Assembly (NCBI RefSeq): GCF_002269385.1
Contig: NZ_CP022957.1
Coordinates: forward strand, 2,351,001-2,415,000
DNA from: Maribacter cobaltidurans
Lineage (GTDB): Bacteria; Bacteroidota; Bacteroidia; Flavobacteriales; Flavobacteriaceae
Length of the DNA: 64,000 nt
Reading direction: 5' to 3'
Notes under the pieces: model-generated
The model's input: only the letters and a program-made list of their open reading frames with translations
Database searches by the model: none
Told to the model about the DNA's origin: nothing
Position numbers and translations under genes: made by a program
Shown here: positions 17,667-27,683 of the stretch, piece after piece
Layout: each line of letters starts with the position of its first letter
Position numbering within the stretch: the first letter of the stretch is position 1

Positions 17667-18529
17667 TTAGGCATTACTTTGCTCAAATCCAGAGAATAAA
17701 GATTATTTCCTGTTCCGCTGGACCGTTCATCGGATAGTAATATGGTATCTTCATCCATAAAACAGATGGACTCCAGTTGGGTTCTGATTCCCAAATCTAT
17801 TTGCTCAACTTTACCATTGGTAAAGTTGTCCCAAGTAAAATCCGTAAAAATGAAAAGTTTTCCGTAGGTGAGGGCAATGATTTTTTTTCCGCTTGGGGAA
17901 ATGTCAATACCTGTTATTTGGCAGGTCTTCCAATCTGAACACAAGTTTATTTCAGCGACCAAAGTAGCATCATATTCTCCTTTTACATCTGGTACACTAT
18001 AAATATAAGCCTTTCCGGTAAAGGGGTTGGACCTATTTTTAGTAACGATAAATACTTTGTTGCCATGATGAAAGATGGCTTCGGCATCAAAAAAACGTTT
18101 GGACTTCTTCGGTGGGAATTCCTGTTGATTCGGATAGCGTAGCTCTATTTTTTCGGCATCGATTTTGTCCCCAGGTTCTATTTCCGGATTGGGAATCTTG
18201 TATATTTTTAAATTTTTACGGCTGTTATTGTTATTGCCTATATCGGCTATGTAAACATTCCCCAAATGGTCCTTGGCAAGATCTTCCCAGTCATCATTGT
18301 CACCATTCTTCATCGTAAGGGACTTCAAGATGTTCCCCTTAAAATCGACTTTATAAAGTACATCTTTGTTACCACGGTCTTCAATAATCCAAACGGTTGA
18401 ATCCTGTAGGCTTACCATACCGGAGTTTTCCTTAAGGCTTCCAGGTAAATCCGTAATTACCTTTAACTGTCCATAATTTGTGCAGGAAAAAATGGTAAGG
18501 GATAGAAATAATAGACACGTTCTGACCAT
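17663..18529 (-). CDS. Lipoprotein, predicted beta-propeller (288 aa)
   Basis: The leader MVRTCLLFLSLTIFSC followed by TNYG is a lipoprotein signal with a lipobox at FSC. The mature part has repeated propeller-like strand groups: DSTVWIIEDRGNKDVLYKVD, GNVYIADIGNNNNSRKNLKI, NKVFIVTKNRSNPFTGKAYI, GKKIIALTYGKLFIFTDF and DTILLSDERSSGTGNNLYSL. These suggest a five- or six-bladed propeller. Asp-rich loops such as NGDNDDWED could bind calcium. I cannot assign an enzyme function. It is convergent with and overlaps the large metallophosphoesterase gene by 4 bp, and lies 50 bp downstream of the haloperoxidase-family gene on the same strand, so it may sit in that transcript. Confidence 0.75.
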   Translation of the reverse strand: MVRTCLLFLSLTIFSCTNYGQLKVITDLPGSLKENSGMVSLQDSTVWIIEDRGNKDVLYKVDFKGNILKSLTMKNGDNDDWEDLAKDHLGNVYIADIGNNNNSRKNLKIYKIPNPEIEPGDKIDAEKIELRYPNQQEFPPKKSKRFFDAEAIFHHGNKVFIVTKNRSNPFTGKAYIYSVPDVKGEYDATLVAEINLCSDWKTCQITGIDISPSGKKIIALTYGKLFIFTDFTWDNFTNGKVEQIDLGIRTQLESICFMDEDTILLSDERSSGTGNNLYSLDLSKVMPN

Positions 18530-18579
18530 ATTGAAAATATATTGATAAGAACGTATGAATTTACGAATCTAAATTTAAA

Positions 18580-19944
18580 CTACTCCTGATTTGCCGCGAC
18601 GGAATTGACGCTTTTCATTTTTATTTTATCGATAAGCAATGCGCCTAGTTCTCGGCCTTGCCCCACACCAACTTCTACAGCGGCTCTGTAGTGAATGCCC
18701 CCGTACATTCTACTTATTGCGGCTTCATCAGCTGCTTGATTGAAAGAGGTAAAACTTCTTATGGGAAGTCCGAACGGCAGCTCCGTGTCGTCATCAAAGC
18801 TGAAATCGTTACCAAAGATATCGGTCAAAGCTGTGGCGGCGGCACCGGAAACTACGCTATGTCCGCTCGTATATTCAGGGAATGGAGGTGTTTGTAAGAT
18901 TGGAACCCAGTTCTCATCAATGTGTTGATTGATCAATGTTTCTGGACGAATCAGGTTACTTCGATACTTTTCATCCCAACAACTAATAAATGCATCGGCG
19001 ATGGCCATGGAGGTTTTGGTATATGCGTACACCGATTTCTGAAAATCACTTTCGGTATTCCTGCATGCTATTTTTGTAATACCAATCCAATGGGCACCTG
19101 GGGTAATCTTTTTGGTAGCGAACATCAAATGTCCTCGGGTAACGGACACATATGGGTTACAATCCCAAAACTTAGCTATGGCTACCTCTTCGGATTTGTC
19201 ACCAACAGCGGTAATTCTGTTACTGGTTTCATATACCTCCAGGAGTTCTTTATAGAATTGGGAATTTTTGTCCATGGAAAAGGCTGGTGGAGGTACTGGC
19301 TTAAACTGAGCCGCCGAGTCCAAAAAGAAAGGACGAATCTTGTTCCAATGAGGTTCGATGCCATCCATGTAGGCTGGTGGGGTGGGTTGCCATCTGGCAG
19401 GGTCCTCTGTATTTACTGTGAATTTTGGCATAGTGCGGGTTTGACTATAATTGTCCTTCCCCATCCATTTTTTTATATGTTCTGCTACTTTTTCCCCGTA
19501 GGCCTTGGATGCTTCAAATTCGACCTTGTTAGTGGTTTGCCATTTATTAAAAAGGCTATCTTGCAATACTTCAAATTTATCCTCGGAGAAAATCAACTGC
19601 TTACTAATGTTCATGTGTGCAATCAACGCAGCCAAATTAGGATTTACATTGGGGAGTGAGTCTATTTTAGGTATTGGGGTAAGCTCATTTACCTGTCCGG
19701 CCAATGAATTATATTCTGGGTTTACCTGTGCCACTATTTCATAGGCCGCAATATTGGGATACGCGAATATTCTACTGGCCACAGGCGGGGAAAATATATC
19801 ATGTATCATAATCTCGACGATCTTATCGATAGAATTATGTAAATCTTCTGCCGTAACATTTATTGGTTCATTGCTTTGAGGCTTTTCCTGTGAACAGGAA
19901 AGGAAAAAAAGAATAAGCAAGATGGCCGAAACTTTCTTGAACAT
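18580..19944 (-). CDS. Vanadium-dependent haloperoxidase / PAP2-family lipoprotein
   Basis: The 454-residue protein starts with a lipoprotein signal (LLILFFLSCSQEK). The C-terminal third has the vanadate/phosphate pocket shared by vanadium haloperoxidases and PAP2 phosphatases: Arg in NLIRPETLINQH, the catalytic His in FPEYTSGHSVVSGAA, and the Arg/His block SRMYGGIHYRAAVEVG. The Asp found in the last PAP2 motif is absent (RAAVEVG), as expected for haloperoxidase-like members. Such enzymes oxidise halides with peroxide; bacterial members also include plain phosphatases, so the activity is not certain. It has its own promoter-like site upstream and lies on the same strand as the SusCD/ASPIC genes, separated from them by the GyrI-like gene. 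Confidence 0.85.
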   Translation of the reverse strand: MFKKVSAILLILFFLSCSQEKPQSNEPINVTAEDLHNSIDKIVEIMIHDIFSPPVASRIFAYPNIAAYEIVAQVNPEYNSLAGQVNELTPIPKIDSLPNVNPNLAALIAHMNISKQLIFSEDKFEVLQDSLFNKWQTTNKVEFEASKAYGEKVAEHIKKWMGKDNYSQTRTMPKFTVNTEDPARWQPTPPAYMDGIEPHWNKIRPFFLDSAAQFKPVPPPAFSMDKNSQFYKELLEVYETSNRITAVGDKSEEVAIAKFWDCNPYVSVTRGHLMFATKKITPGAHWIGITKIACRNTESDFQKSVYAYTKTSMAIADAFISCWDEKYRSNLIRPETLINQHIDENWVPILQTPPFPEYTSGHSVVSGAAATALTDIFGNDFSFDDDTELPFGLPIRSFTSFNQAADEAAISRMYGGIHYRAAVEVGVGQGRELGALLIDKIKMKSVNSVAANQE

Positions 19945-19991
19945 AACGAGTTAGTTTTTGTTTTTCTGTGAAATCATTCCCAAACAGTAGG

Positions 19992-20021
19992 CAAAATTAC
20001 ATTATTTTGACTGCTATTCAA
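19992..20021 (-). promoter_or_regulatory. Bacteroidetes-type promoter for the haloperoxidase-family gene
   Basis: On the minus strand TTG (20021-20019) is followed by exactly 19 bases and TAATTTTG (19999-19992), a full match to the TTG-N19-TAnnTTTG pattern of Bacteroidetes housekeeping promoters. Transcription would start near 19985, giving a leader of about 40 bases before the ATG at 19944. It implies that this gene can be expressed apart from the genes upstream. Confidence 0.6.
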
Positions 20022-20106
20022 TTCTTTAGGATTAAAAATGGGTGTTAATGGACAATATTAAGCTTTCATTAATCTTTTTTAAAAATTTCTTTAGTCCCAA
20101 TGTTCC

Positions 20107-21024
20107 CTAAAAGGGACCTGTGGTGGATGAAGTGTCTATAGGCATATAGATTTCCGCTACCCATTTACTGGAATCCCCTCCCATATGTGGATTGTTTTGG
20201 AAGACCTCCAAAGGGTTTTCCTTCAGTATAATGTTGTTCTTTTTGGCATAGTTCATCAAGGCATACCAAGCACGGTCCGAAGAAATATAATTACCATTGA
20301 AAATGGCTTTTAGCGCTTTTTGTTTGGCTAGTTTTTTATATTTGATTTCTCCTAAATTGGGCAGTGTATCCATTTGTTTAATCGGAAATCCAAAATTATA
20401 GGTAATACTATCCTTTTCTTGGTTCCAATGCAATACCTCCAGCATGGGCGGACCGTCCAATTCAATTTTATTTTTAAAAAGCATATCGGCAATAAAATTA
20501 TTATTATCCATCATGCCCTGACCTTTAAGATATTGTTCGCTGCTCAAGTTTACATAAGCTAACATTTTGTTAGGTGTCTCCTCATACCCTACAATGTTTA
20601 CCTTGAAATTATCAACATGGTCTTTTAGTACGGTCATAAAATTATATACCGTTTTCTCAGATCGCTTCACGAAATCAGTTTTTACAAAAGGCACTTTCAG
20701 CCTATTTATGATACTGTTTTTGAGATTATTATCCTTTACCCTTACGGATACTTTTGAAAGTGAGTCATGAATTGGTATTATGGACCAGTGATAATCATGG
20801 ACCGAGTCTGAAAAAGCAAAAGTTTGTAAAATATTATTCGGGTCCTCCTGCTTCAAGACAGTTGTACTCTTTAAACCCTTGCCCCAAAGCTTTATGGATT
20901 GATTTATGGTTCCTGGTAAGGATTTGGACTCAAAATTGATAATGTAATCAGATGGTTTAACAAACAGGTACCATAGAGAGAAAAGTAAAAAAATGAAGAG
21001 GATGATTTTTATACTTTTTTTCAT
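20107..21024 (-). CDS. Membrane-anchored GyrI-like effector-binding protein
   Basis: The 305-residue protein has one N-terminal membrane anchor (KIILFIFLLFSLWYLFV). Residues 25-140 resemble the SRPBCC-like segment often found ahead of GyrI-like domains. Residues about 150-303 form the GyrI/effector-binding fold: NKMLAYVNLSSEQY, LEVLHWNQEKDSITYNFGFP, KALKAIFNGNYISSDRAWYAL, and the terminal SSKWVAEIYMPID. These domains bind small molecules in regulators and resistance proteins. Here there is no DNA-binding part, so it is a membrane-tethered binding protein of unknown ligand. It lies between the ASPIC-lipoprotein genes (58 bp) and the haloperoxidase-family gene (162 bp). Confidence 0.75.
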   Translation of the reverse strand: MKKSIKIILFIFLLFSLWYLFVKPSDYIINFESKSLPGTINQSIKLWGKGLKSTTVLKQEDPNNILQTFAFSDSVHDYHWSIIPIHDSLSKVSVRVKDNNLKNSIINRLKVPFVKTDFVKRSEKTVYNFMTVLKDHVDNFKVNIVGYEETPNKMLAYVNLSSEQYLKGQGMMDNNNFIADMLFKNKIELDGPPMLEVLHWNQEKDSITYNFGFPIKQMDTLPNLGEIKYKKLAKQKALKAIFNGNYISSDRAWYALMNYAKKNNIILKENPLEVFQNNPHMGGDSSKWVAEIYMPIDTSSTTGPF

Positions 21025-21082
21025 AATCGATTTTAAAGTTTACCTAGTTATAATTGATTTTATTGGGAACTGCGCCTTGTCT

Positions 21083-24000
21083 TTAGGGAAGTATCTTATA
21101 TAGTTGGGCCTTTTCATTATTGAATGTGGCCAACAAATAAGGATGGTCATGAAAACGAAGAATATTAAGGTGTCTTAAGGATTTAAACATGAATTTCAGC
21201 CCTAACTCGTTACCCAAAATGATATCATCAGAGGAATTGATCAATGCACCTGGGAAGGAATCAAACCGGCCATGGTAAGGCTTAATACCAAAATAGTTGC
21301 CTCCGGCCAATACTTCTTGATCTCCATCGCCATCAAAGTCATATTTTAAAAACGCCAAAATAGGGGCCAACTGCATTTCAAAAGGGAAAGCTACAAACTC
21401 AAATTTCCCATTCTCATTTTTTAGATAACCTGATTTTAAGTTGGTTACGGTTAGGACCGTGGATTCATCAAGGGTGTCTTTACCAAGTACATCTTCGATG
21501 GATTTGCCGGCAAACGCGGCATAGGACGTGAATTTTTTTCTTAGGAATACGAGTTGACCGGATAGTTCATTAAGTCCGTCGATTGGATAATACGCATCTT
21601 GATTGTAGTTACATACAATAGTCTCCGTATTTCCATTCCCATCAAAATCATGATAATACATTTTCAATGGATGCTTTTTAGAAGCAGAAAATTTGGAATT
21701 CGTGCCCCAATTGCCCAATAGATAATCAAGATCACCGTCTCCATCCATATCAAAACTTTGTATACTTTGCCATAGACCGTTCAAATCGTTGGATACCAAA
21801 TTATCATCCCAAATAAAGTTGCCGTTGTTATTCTTAAGGAATTTTGGTGCCATCCATTCACCTATAACAATCAAATCGGTTTGTCCGTCTTGGTTATAAT
21901 CCTCTGCAATGGCATCTGTAACCATACCCAATGACTCAAAGATTTTTTGGTTTTTTAAGAAATACTCACCATTATCATTTACCAGTATATATGAATCCGC
22001 TGGTCTTCCAAAATCTCCGGAAACGGATTGGCTTCCGATGAATAGGTCCAGATCGCCGTCTCCATCAATATCAATGGGAACTATAACCGAAGTGTTGCCA
22101 TACAGTTGAGGAAATTGAGAACTCGCGGCTGAACCTTCGTTGGGTCCAATGGTATAGTAGCTGTTGGTCAATGGCTTTGCCTGCCCGTAAAAATCGGCAC
22201 CTCCTGTTCCAATTAATAAATTGGGCGAACTATCCTTACCCTGCTTCAAGATTAGAGAAACCACGTCTTCTTTGACCGAGTCCTGTTGAATATTGGGATA
22301 GGGCATTTTCACAAAACTGGAGTCCTGTTGGATGAATATCTGGGAAGGAATGAATTTGGAACTTCCAAAATAAATATCGTCCTTACCATCATTGTTCAAA
22401 TCCCCAATGCTAGTTGCTGGTCCACGGTCTGAGGTTTGGTAGGGGATGAGCTTTTGCCGATTGAAATCGGTATAAGAATCTTCAATATGTGCAAAATCAA
22501 TACCTAGATTATCTTCTACAACGGTGAATAATGTTTTGGTAGCAGATGTATTTGTCTTGTTATAGGGCTGGGTGTTTTGTGGCGATACTTCCAAGGTTTG
22601 ATTTACGGAAACATTTTTAAGTATTTGGTAGGATAGGTCAGGCCAGATGATTTCTAATGAGTCTATTGTTGTCAATTGGTCAAATCCAAAATGAATAATA
22701 GGTTGAGAAGAAGATTGAAATCCCCGAACGGTGTAGAGCTCCCTAAACTGCATACTGCCGTTTGCGTAAGATGTTACTTTTGTTCCAATGCCAAAAGGAT
22801 TACCTTCCTTATAGGTTAGTTTTAGCTTTAGGTAATTGGAACTATTGTTGGTTTGGTTTTCGTAAAAGGTAATTTCACTGTTCAGGTTATTGGTTACTAT
22901 GTCCAAGTCACCGTCGTTATCCAAATCCCCAAAGGCAGTTGCTCCGGAAACAAGGGTGTCCTGAGGAATCCATTTCGTGGACTGGTCTAGGAAAGTGGCT
23001 CCAGAGGTCCCTTGAAAGACTTTATTGGCAATATTACCGGATGGCATTAATTCCAATGCTTTTTTATCAATGAGATTCGTATTATTTATTTTCTTTTCTA
23101 CATTGTCATTGGACAGGAAATTAATGTAGTCCAAATCATTTGGGCGTTTTGGGATTCCGTTACTTATGAAAAGATCTTGTTCCCCATCTTGGTCATAGTC
23201 CCCAAATAGGGCGCTCCAACTCCAATCTGAAGCTGCGACTCCACTTGCAAGGGCACTTTCCATAAATGTGCCGTCCGGTTGGTTGAGGTAGAGCATGTTA
23301 CGGGTAAATTGGTAGTGATAACCATAGTCGTTGATACGAAGTTTTTGAACTTGGATATTATCATCCCCTTCGGAAGATTTTAGCACTTTTTCGTCCTCAG
23401 GTAACATATCCAAGGAAATCAGATCGGGACGACCGTCATGGTTAATGTCCGCGACATCACTACCCATGGAAAATCTAGAAGTATGGCCAAAATTTGTTCT
23501 TAGACTTTCTGTAAAGGTCCCATCTCCATTGTTTAGGTAATAATAGTCATCCTCATGAAAGTCATTCCCAATGTAGAGGTCTGGATATCCGTCCATATTG
23601 AAATCCGAAACGGCTACCCCTAGTCCGTAGCCATTGATGCCTCCAAATATTCCCGCTTCCTCACTTACATCCACAAACTTCCCGTTATCGTTCCTGAGTA
23701 ACTTATCCCCGGTTTCGTAATTTCGTTGATATCTAAGTTTTACATTGCCAAAGGTATCCTGGGTGTGAACGGCGTGATTCAATAGATACATGTCCAAATC
23801 GCCATCCAAGTCAAAATCCAAAAAAGCGGCGTTAGAGCTGTACGATTCAAAATCCAAACCATAGGCAGCAGATTTTTCAATAAATGTACCGTCGCCCTGA
23901 TTTATGAAAAGCTCATTATGTCCGTTAAAACCATTGAGGCCAACAACAGCACAAATATAAATGTCCAGTAGTCCGTCACCGTTTACATCGCCCATTACTG

Positions 24001-24340
24001 AGCCCGTGTTCCAAGAGCTTTTACCGGCTACTCCGGCTTTCTCTGTAATATCCTCGAATTTTAGATTGCCTTTGTTGAGGTACAATTTATTTTCAAGTTG
24101 ATTGGCGGATAAATAAATGTCCGGCAACCCATCATTATTAATGTCTCCTATAGCAATACCTCCACCGTTGTAGAAATAGAGATAGTCCAGAATATTAAGG
24201 TCATCCGTTTCCTTTAGGGTGTTGGCAAATTTGATACCGGTCTGTTCCGAAGAAGCTTTTTTAAAGACCTCTCCTGAATTTTTATCGGTACAACTTATAG
24301 CAATCAGTAACGTAAAGAAAACTATGGATTTAATTCTCAT
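21083..24340 (-). CDS. FG-GAP/ASPIC repeat lipoprotein, third of three
   Basis: The 1085-residue protein starts at ATG 24340 (MRIKSIVFFTLLIAISC), which gives a clean lipoprotein signal; the longer frame from 24367 would add an unlikely MLPRKSIAF leader. Many FG-GAP/VCBS units with calcium-binding DxDxDG loops (DINNDGLPDIYL, DFDLDGDLDMYL, DIDGDGDLDLFI) build a propeller. An ASPIC/UnbV segment (FGIGTKVTSYANGSMQFREL to SLEIIWPDLSYQ) sits near residues 515-590. These are surface or periplasmic binding proteins of the CRTAC1-like group, and a glycan- or protein-binding role is inferred. Its ATG lies inside the end of the gene before it (11-bp overlap). It is paralogous to the two genes upstream. 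Confidence 0.88.
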   Translation of the reverse strand: MRIKSIVFFTLLIAISCTDKNSGEVFKKASSEQTGIKFANTLKETDDLNILDYLYFYNGGGIAIGDINNDGLPDIYLSANQLENKLYLNKGNLKFEDITEKAGVAGKSSWNTGSVMGDVNGDGLLDIYICAVVGLNGFNGHNELFINQGDGTFIEKSAAYGLDFESYSSNAAFLDFDLDGDLDMYLLNHAVHTQDTFGNVKLRYQRNYETGDKLLRNDNGKFVDVSEEAGIFGGINGYGLGVAVSDFNMDGYPDLYIGNDFHEDDYYYLNNGDGTFTESLRTNFGHTSRFSMGSDVADINHDGRPDLISLDMLPEDEKVLKSSEGDDNIQVQKLRINDYGYHYQFTRNMLYLNQPDGTFMESALASGVAASDWSWSALFGDYDQDGEQDLFISNGIPKRPNDLDYINFLSNDNVEKKINNTNLIDKKALELMPSGNIANKVFQGTSGATFLDQSTKWIPQDTLVSGATAFGDLDNDGDLDIVTNNLNSEITFYENQTNNSSNYLKLKLTYKEGNPFGIGTKVTSYANGSMQFRELYTVRGFQSSSQPIIHFGFDQLTTIDSLEIIWPDLSYQILKNVSVNQTLEVSPQNTQPYNKTNTSATKTLFTVVEDNLGIDFAHIEDSYTDFNRQKLIPYQTSDRGPATSIGDLNNDGKDDIYFGSSKFIPSQIFIQQDSSFVKMPYPNIQQDSVKEDVVSLILKQGKDSSPNLLIGTGGADFYGQAKPLTNSYYTIGPNEGSAASSQFPQLYGNTSVIVPIDIDGDGDLDLFIGSQSVSGDFGRPADSYILVNDNGEYFLKNQKIFESLGMVTDAIAEDYNQDGQTDLIVIGEWMAPKFLKNNNGNFIWDDNLVSNDLNGLWQSIQSFDMDGDGDLDYLLGNWGTNSKFSASKKHPLKMYYHDFDGNGNTETIVCNYNQDAYYPIDGLNELSGQLVFLRKKFTSYAAFAGKSIEDVLGKDTLDESTVLTVTNLKSGYLKNENGKFEFVAFPFEMQLAPILAFLKYDFDGDGDQEVLAGGNYFGIKPYHGRFDSFPGALINSSDDIILGNELGLKFMFKSLRHLNILRFHDHPYLLATFNNEKAQLYKILP

Positions 24341-27300
24341 GAAGGCTATAGATTTTCGGGGCAGCATTATTTATAGCCGCAACAATAAATTGATTTCCGG
24401 ATTTATCCTTAAGTATTTTGAGATGTTTTACTTCATTCCTAATGAACAATCCACTTTTATCATAGTTTTGCCATTCAAAACCAAGTTTTCCATCCCCTAA
24501 AAGAACATTGCCGTAATTGGCATCCAATCTTGAAAATTGAGGCTTAAATTCAAAATTGTTTCCTGCCATGATAAGATCAAGGTTGCCGTCCCTATTTACA
24601 TCTGCACATGCTATACCACAAATACAGGAAAATTGGACTTGTGGAGGTAAGATTTTTATAGAGAATTCACCATTCCCGTCGTTGATGGCAATAACGGACT
24701 CTGAGGTCGAGGCCGTTTTGACGATGGAATTATCCATAACGCCTTTTGAAAATAATCGGTCTATGGTTCTTTTTGCATAATCCGAAGCTTTAATGTTTTC
24801 TTTTTTAAGGGCTAATATCTGTGTCGTTAACTCCTTTTTTTGATGTAGCGGGTAATCGCCCTCGTCATATCTTTGGGTTACAATTTGTTCAATGGTGCCA
24901 TCATTGTCAAAATCGTTTACCCACATCTTCATGGGATTTCCTGGGGTTGGTTTATAATGTAGATTGCTTCCTGCGTTTCCCAATATCAAATCTACATCAC
25001 CATCATTGTCCAAGTCCTTTGCATCAATAGCGCCCCACCAACCGCTGAGGCTATCTAGGCTGGTATCCCATTGACTAAGTCTACGTCCGGAATTTTTAAA
25101 TATTTTAGGTGTTCCCCAATCAGAAACTGTAATCAGGTCTTTTTTATCGTCAGAATCTATATCTACCCAAATCGCATCTGTGACCATTCCAGCATTTTTT
25201 AAGTCATAGGCAGATTTTTCGGTAACGTCGGTAAAGGTATTGTCCCCATTGTTTTGGAGCAACAAATGATTTGGGTCTACGCCATAGGTACTTACCACAC
25301 TTCTGGAGCCAATAAAAATATCAGGGTAACCGTCACCGTTGAAATCATTCGTGGCAATAACGGATATATTCTTATTGGTACTGGGTAATTTTGTGTCCAG
25401 TAGGGAAAAATTGGCCTTACCATCATTTAGATATATTCGGGCATAGTTGGAATTTTGCATCCCTATTTCATTTCCACCGCTTCCAACAATTAGGTCAAGG
25501 TCTCCATCGTTATCCGCATCAAAAAAAGACGCGGAAATGTCCTCGAGATCTGCTTCTTCTGTAAAATAAGATGTAATGGGCCGTCCTATTTTACCATTTC
25601 CTTGATGAAGGTAAAGGGCAGCAGACTGTCCCCGAGCACCTCCAATGAAAAGGTCTTCATTACCGTCACCATCCACGTCACCAGTGGCCATGGCTGGACC
25701 TTCTTGGGCCAAGGATTTATAGATAAGCCCTTCATTATTGAAGTCGTTATATTCATTTTCCTCATGGGATACAAAATAAGGATTGTTCACCTCTTGCATT
25801 AAGGGCACGATATCTGCCTTTTTTGGTAACATGTATTTTGAATCGGCTTCTTTTCGGTTTAATGTAAGGGTTTTGTTGGCCTGTACATTTTCCAATTTCT
25901 GGGTGTAGTCATCCGGCCAAATGATACGGATAGAATCTATAACTGAAGTTTTTCCCAGTCCAATGGTCATTGGGTATTCTACCGAGGATTGAAATCCGCG
26001 GGAAGGTATTAACGTTTGCTCTATGATGTGGTCCTTAAAATAAAGTTTGGCGACCGTACCTATAGCGAATTTGTTTTTATCCAATCCTATGAACTTTAGT
26101 TTTATATAATTATTTTCACTTTCCTTTTCGGAGTTATTTCGGTAAATAAAACTTTCCATATTTACATTGTTCACTACCAGGTCCAAATCCCCATCATTGT
26201 CCAGATCCCCGTAAGCAGCTCCATTTGATTTTGAGGGCAGCTCAAATCCCCATTCCTTATTGGCCTTTTTAAATGTTATGTCGCCATTGTTTTTATAGGC
26301 ATAATTGGGAAGCGGGGTTACCGGCATTTTATTGATGATGGAATCAATAGATTCCTTTTGCCCCGTTAGTGCCATTTTTTGGATGATTTCATTGGCAAAA
26401 AAGTCTACAAAATCCAAATCGGTCAAATCATGGTTTATACCGTTTGTGATAAAAATATCCTTAAGACCGTCGTTGTCCATATCGAACAGAAGACCGGACC
26501 AGCTCCAGTCCGTAGCGGCAATTCCACTATAATAGGCAATCTCTGAAAAGGAACCGTTGCCATTGTTTAGCTGTAACGTATTCTGGATATACTGTTGATG
26601 GAAATCTTTTTTTTGCTTCAGTTTGAAAATATCATAGTTTTCGAACTCTACGACGGATTTAATCCTTTGGTCGGGCTCAGGAAGCATTTCGGTAATAAAA
26701 ATATCGGCCAACCCATCATTATTGATATCTGCAATGTCTATGCCCATTGCGGAAAGACTTAGGTGGTTGGTCCAATTTTTAATTTCTTCCGTGAAGGTGC
26801 CGTCTTGATTGTTGATATAGAGGTAGTCCCTCTCATAGAAATCATTAGAAATATAAATATCAGGGTAAAGATCTTGGTTTATGTCTGTAATCATTACTCC
26901 TAAGCCAAAACCGATTAAGCTTCCGTATATTCCTGCTCGTTCACTAACATCAGTAAACACACCATTGTCATTTCTCAATAACATGTCACCTGCACCCCTA
27001 AAGATCTTAGGTACACCCTCCCAATCCTGGGCACGTACATCCCTTTGTTCCGCATAGCCAAGACTGCTCACGGGAATGTTGCTATTATTGAGGATATAGG
27101 CGTCAAGGTCACCGTCCTTATCATAGTCGAAAAAGGAAGCATGCGTTGAAAAACCTGTTTTCGCCAAGTTGTATTCTGCCGCACTTTCCGTAAAGGTCAA
27201 GTCCCCATTGTTTATGAAAAGGTCATTGTCATGGTTGTTACCTTCCATATTTCCGGCATTGCTTACGTAGATATCCAAAAATCCATCATTGTTGATATCG

Positions 27301-27683
27301 GCCATGGTAACACCGGTGGACCAAGGTTTATTGCCCATGACACCTGCAGATTCCGAAATATCCTCAAACTGAAAATTTCCTTTATTCAGATACAGGCGAT
27401 TGGATACCATATTTCCTGTTAGATAAATATCGGTAAGTCCGTCGTTGTTTATGTCTCCCAGGGCTACACCACCACCATTATAAAAATTGCGGTATTTAAA
27501 GATGTTAAAATTCTTTTGGTTTTCAATTTTGTTATAAAAGTTAACTCCCGTACTATCAGGTGACATTAAAGTGAAGAGAGTATCTTCCGTTTGATCAGAT
27601 TCATTTTTCTCGCTGGACTTTTTCTTGCAGGAGAAGCCTAGCAACAGTAAAAATAATAATATGAGAAGGTTGTACTTATTCAT
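24330..27683 (-). CDS. FG-GAP/ASPIC repeat lipoprotein, second of three
   Basis: The 1117-residue protein starts at ATG 27683 (MNKYNLLILLFLLLLGFSC followed by KKKSSEK), a clear lipobox. The longer frame from 27719 reads MTRPHFLF and is rejected. It has the same build as its neighbours: a long run of DxDxDG calcium loops in FG-GAP repeats (DINNDGLTDIYL, DYDKDGDLDAYI, DVDGDGNEDLFI), with an ASPIC/UnbV block (FAIGTVAKLYFKDH to SIRIIWPDDYTQ) in the middle. The start codon lies within the last codons of the preceding paralogue (8-bp overlap), so translation of the three is probably coupled. Function is inferred as outer-surface ligand binding for the SusCD pair upstream. Confidence 0.88.
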   Translation of the reverse strand: MNKYNLLILLFLLLLGFSCKKKSSEKNESDQTEDTLFTLMSPDSTGVNFYNKIENQKNFNIFKYRNFYNGGGVALGDINNDGLTDIYLTGNMVSNRLYLNKGNFQFEDISESAGVMGNKPWSTGVTMADINNDGFLDIYVSNAGNMEGNNHDNDLFINNGDLTFTESAAEYNLAKTGFSTHASFFDYDKDGDLDAYILNNSNIPVSSLGYAEQRDVRAQDWEGVPKIFRGAGDMLLRNDNGVFTDVSERAGIYGSLIGFGLGVMITDINQDLYPDIYISNDFYERDYLYINNQDGTFTEEIKNWTNHLSLSAMGIDIADINNDGLADIFITEMLPEPDQRIKSVVEFENYDIFKLKQKKDFHQQYIQNTLQLNNGNGSFSEIAYYSGIAATDWSWSGLLFDMDNDGLKDIFITNGINHDLTDLDFVDFFANEIIQKMALTGQKESIDSIINKMPVTPLPNYAYKNNGDITFKKANKEWGFELPSKSNGAAYGDLDNDGDLDLVVNNVNMESFIYRNNSEKESENNYIKLKFIGLDKNKFAIGTVAKLYFKDHIIEQTLIPSRGFQSSVEYPMTIGLGKTSVIDSIRIIWPDDYTQKLENVQANKTLTLNRKEADSKYMLPKKADIVPLMQEVNNPYFVSHEENEYNDFNNEGLIYKSLAQEGPAMATGDVDGDGNEDLFIGGARGQSAALYLHQGNGKIGRPITSYFTEEADLEDISASFFDADNDGDLDLIVGSGGNEIGMQNSNYARIYLNDGKANFSLLDTKLPSTNKNISVIATNDFNGDGYPDIFIGSRSVVSTYGVDPNHLLLQNNGDNTFTDVTEKSAYDLKNAGMVTDAIWVDIDSDDKKDLITVSDWGTPKIFKNSGRRLSQWDTSLDSLSGWWGAIDAKDLDNDGDVDLILGNAGSNLHYKPTPGNPMKMWVNDFDNDGTIEQIVTQRYDEGDYPLHQKKELTTQILALKKENIKASDYAKRTIDRLFSKGVMDNSIVKTASTSESVIAINDGNGEFSIKILPPQVQFSCICGIACADVNRDGNLDLIMAGNNFEFKPQFSRLDANYGNVLLGDGKLGFEWQNYDKSGLFIRNEVKHLKILKDKSGNQFIVAAINNAAPKIYSLHEN

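Noticed and set aside
18922..19659. 245-codon plus-strand frame
   Set aside because: It lies wholly inside the haloperoxidase-family gene on the other strand and has no recognisable domain.
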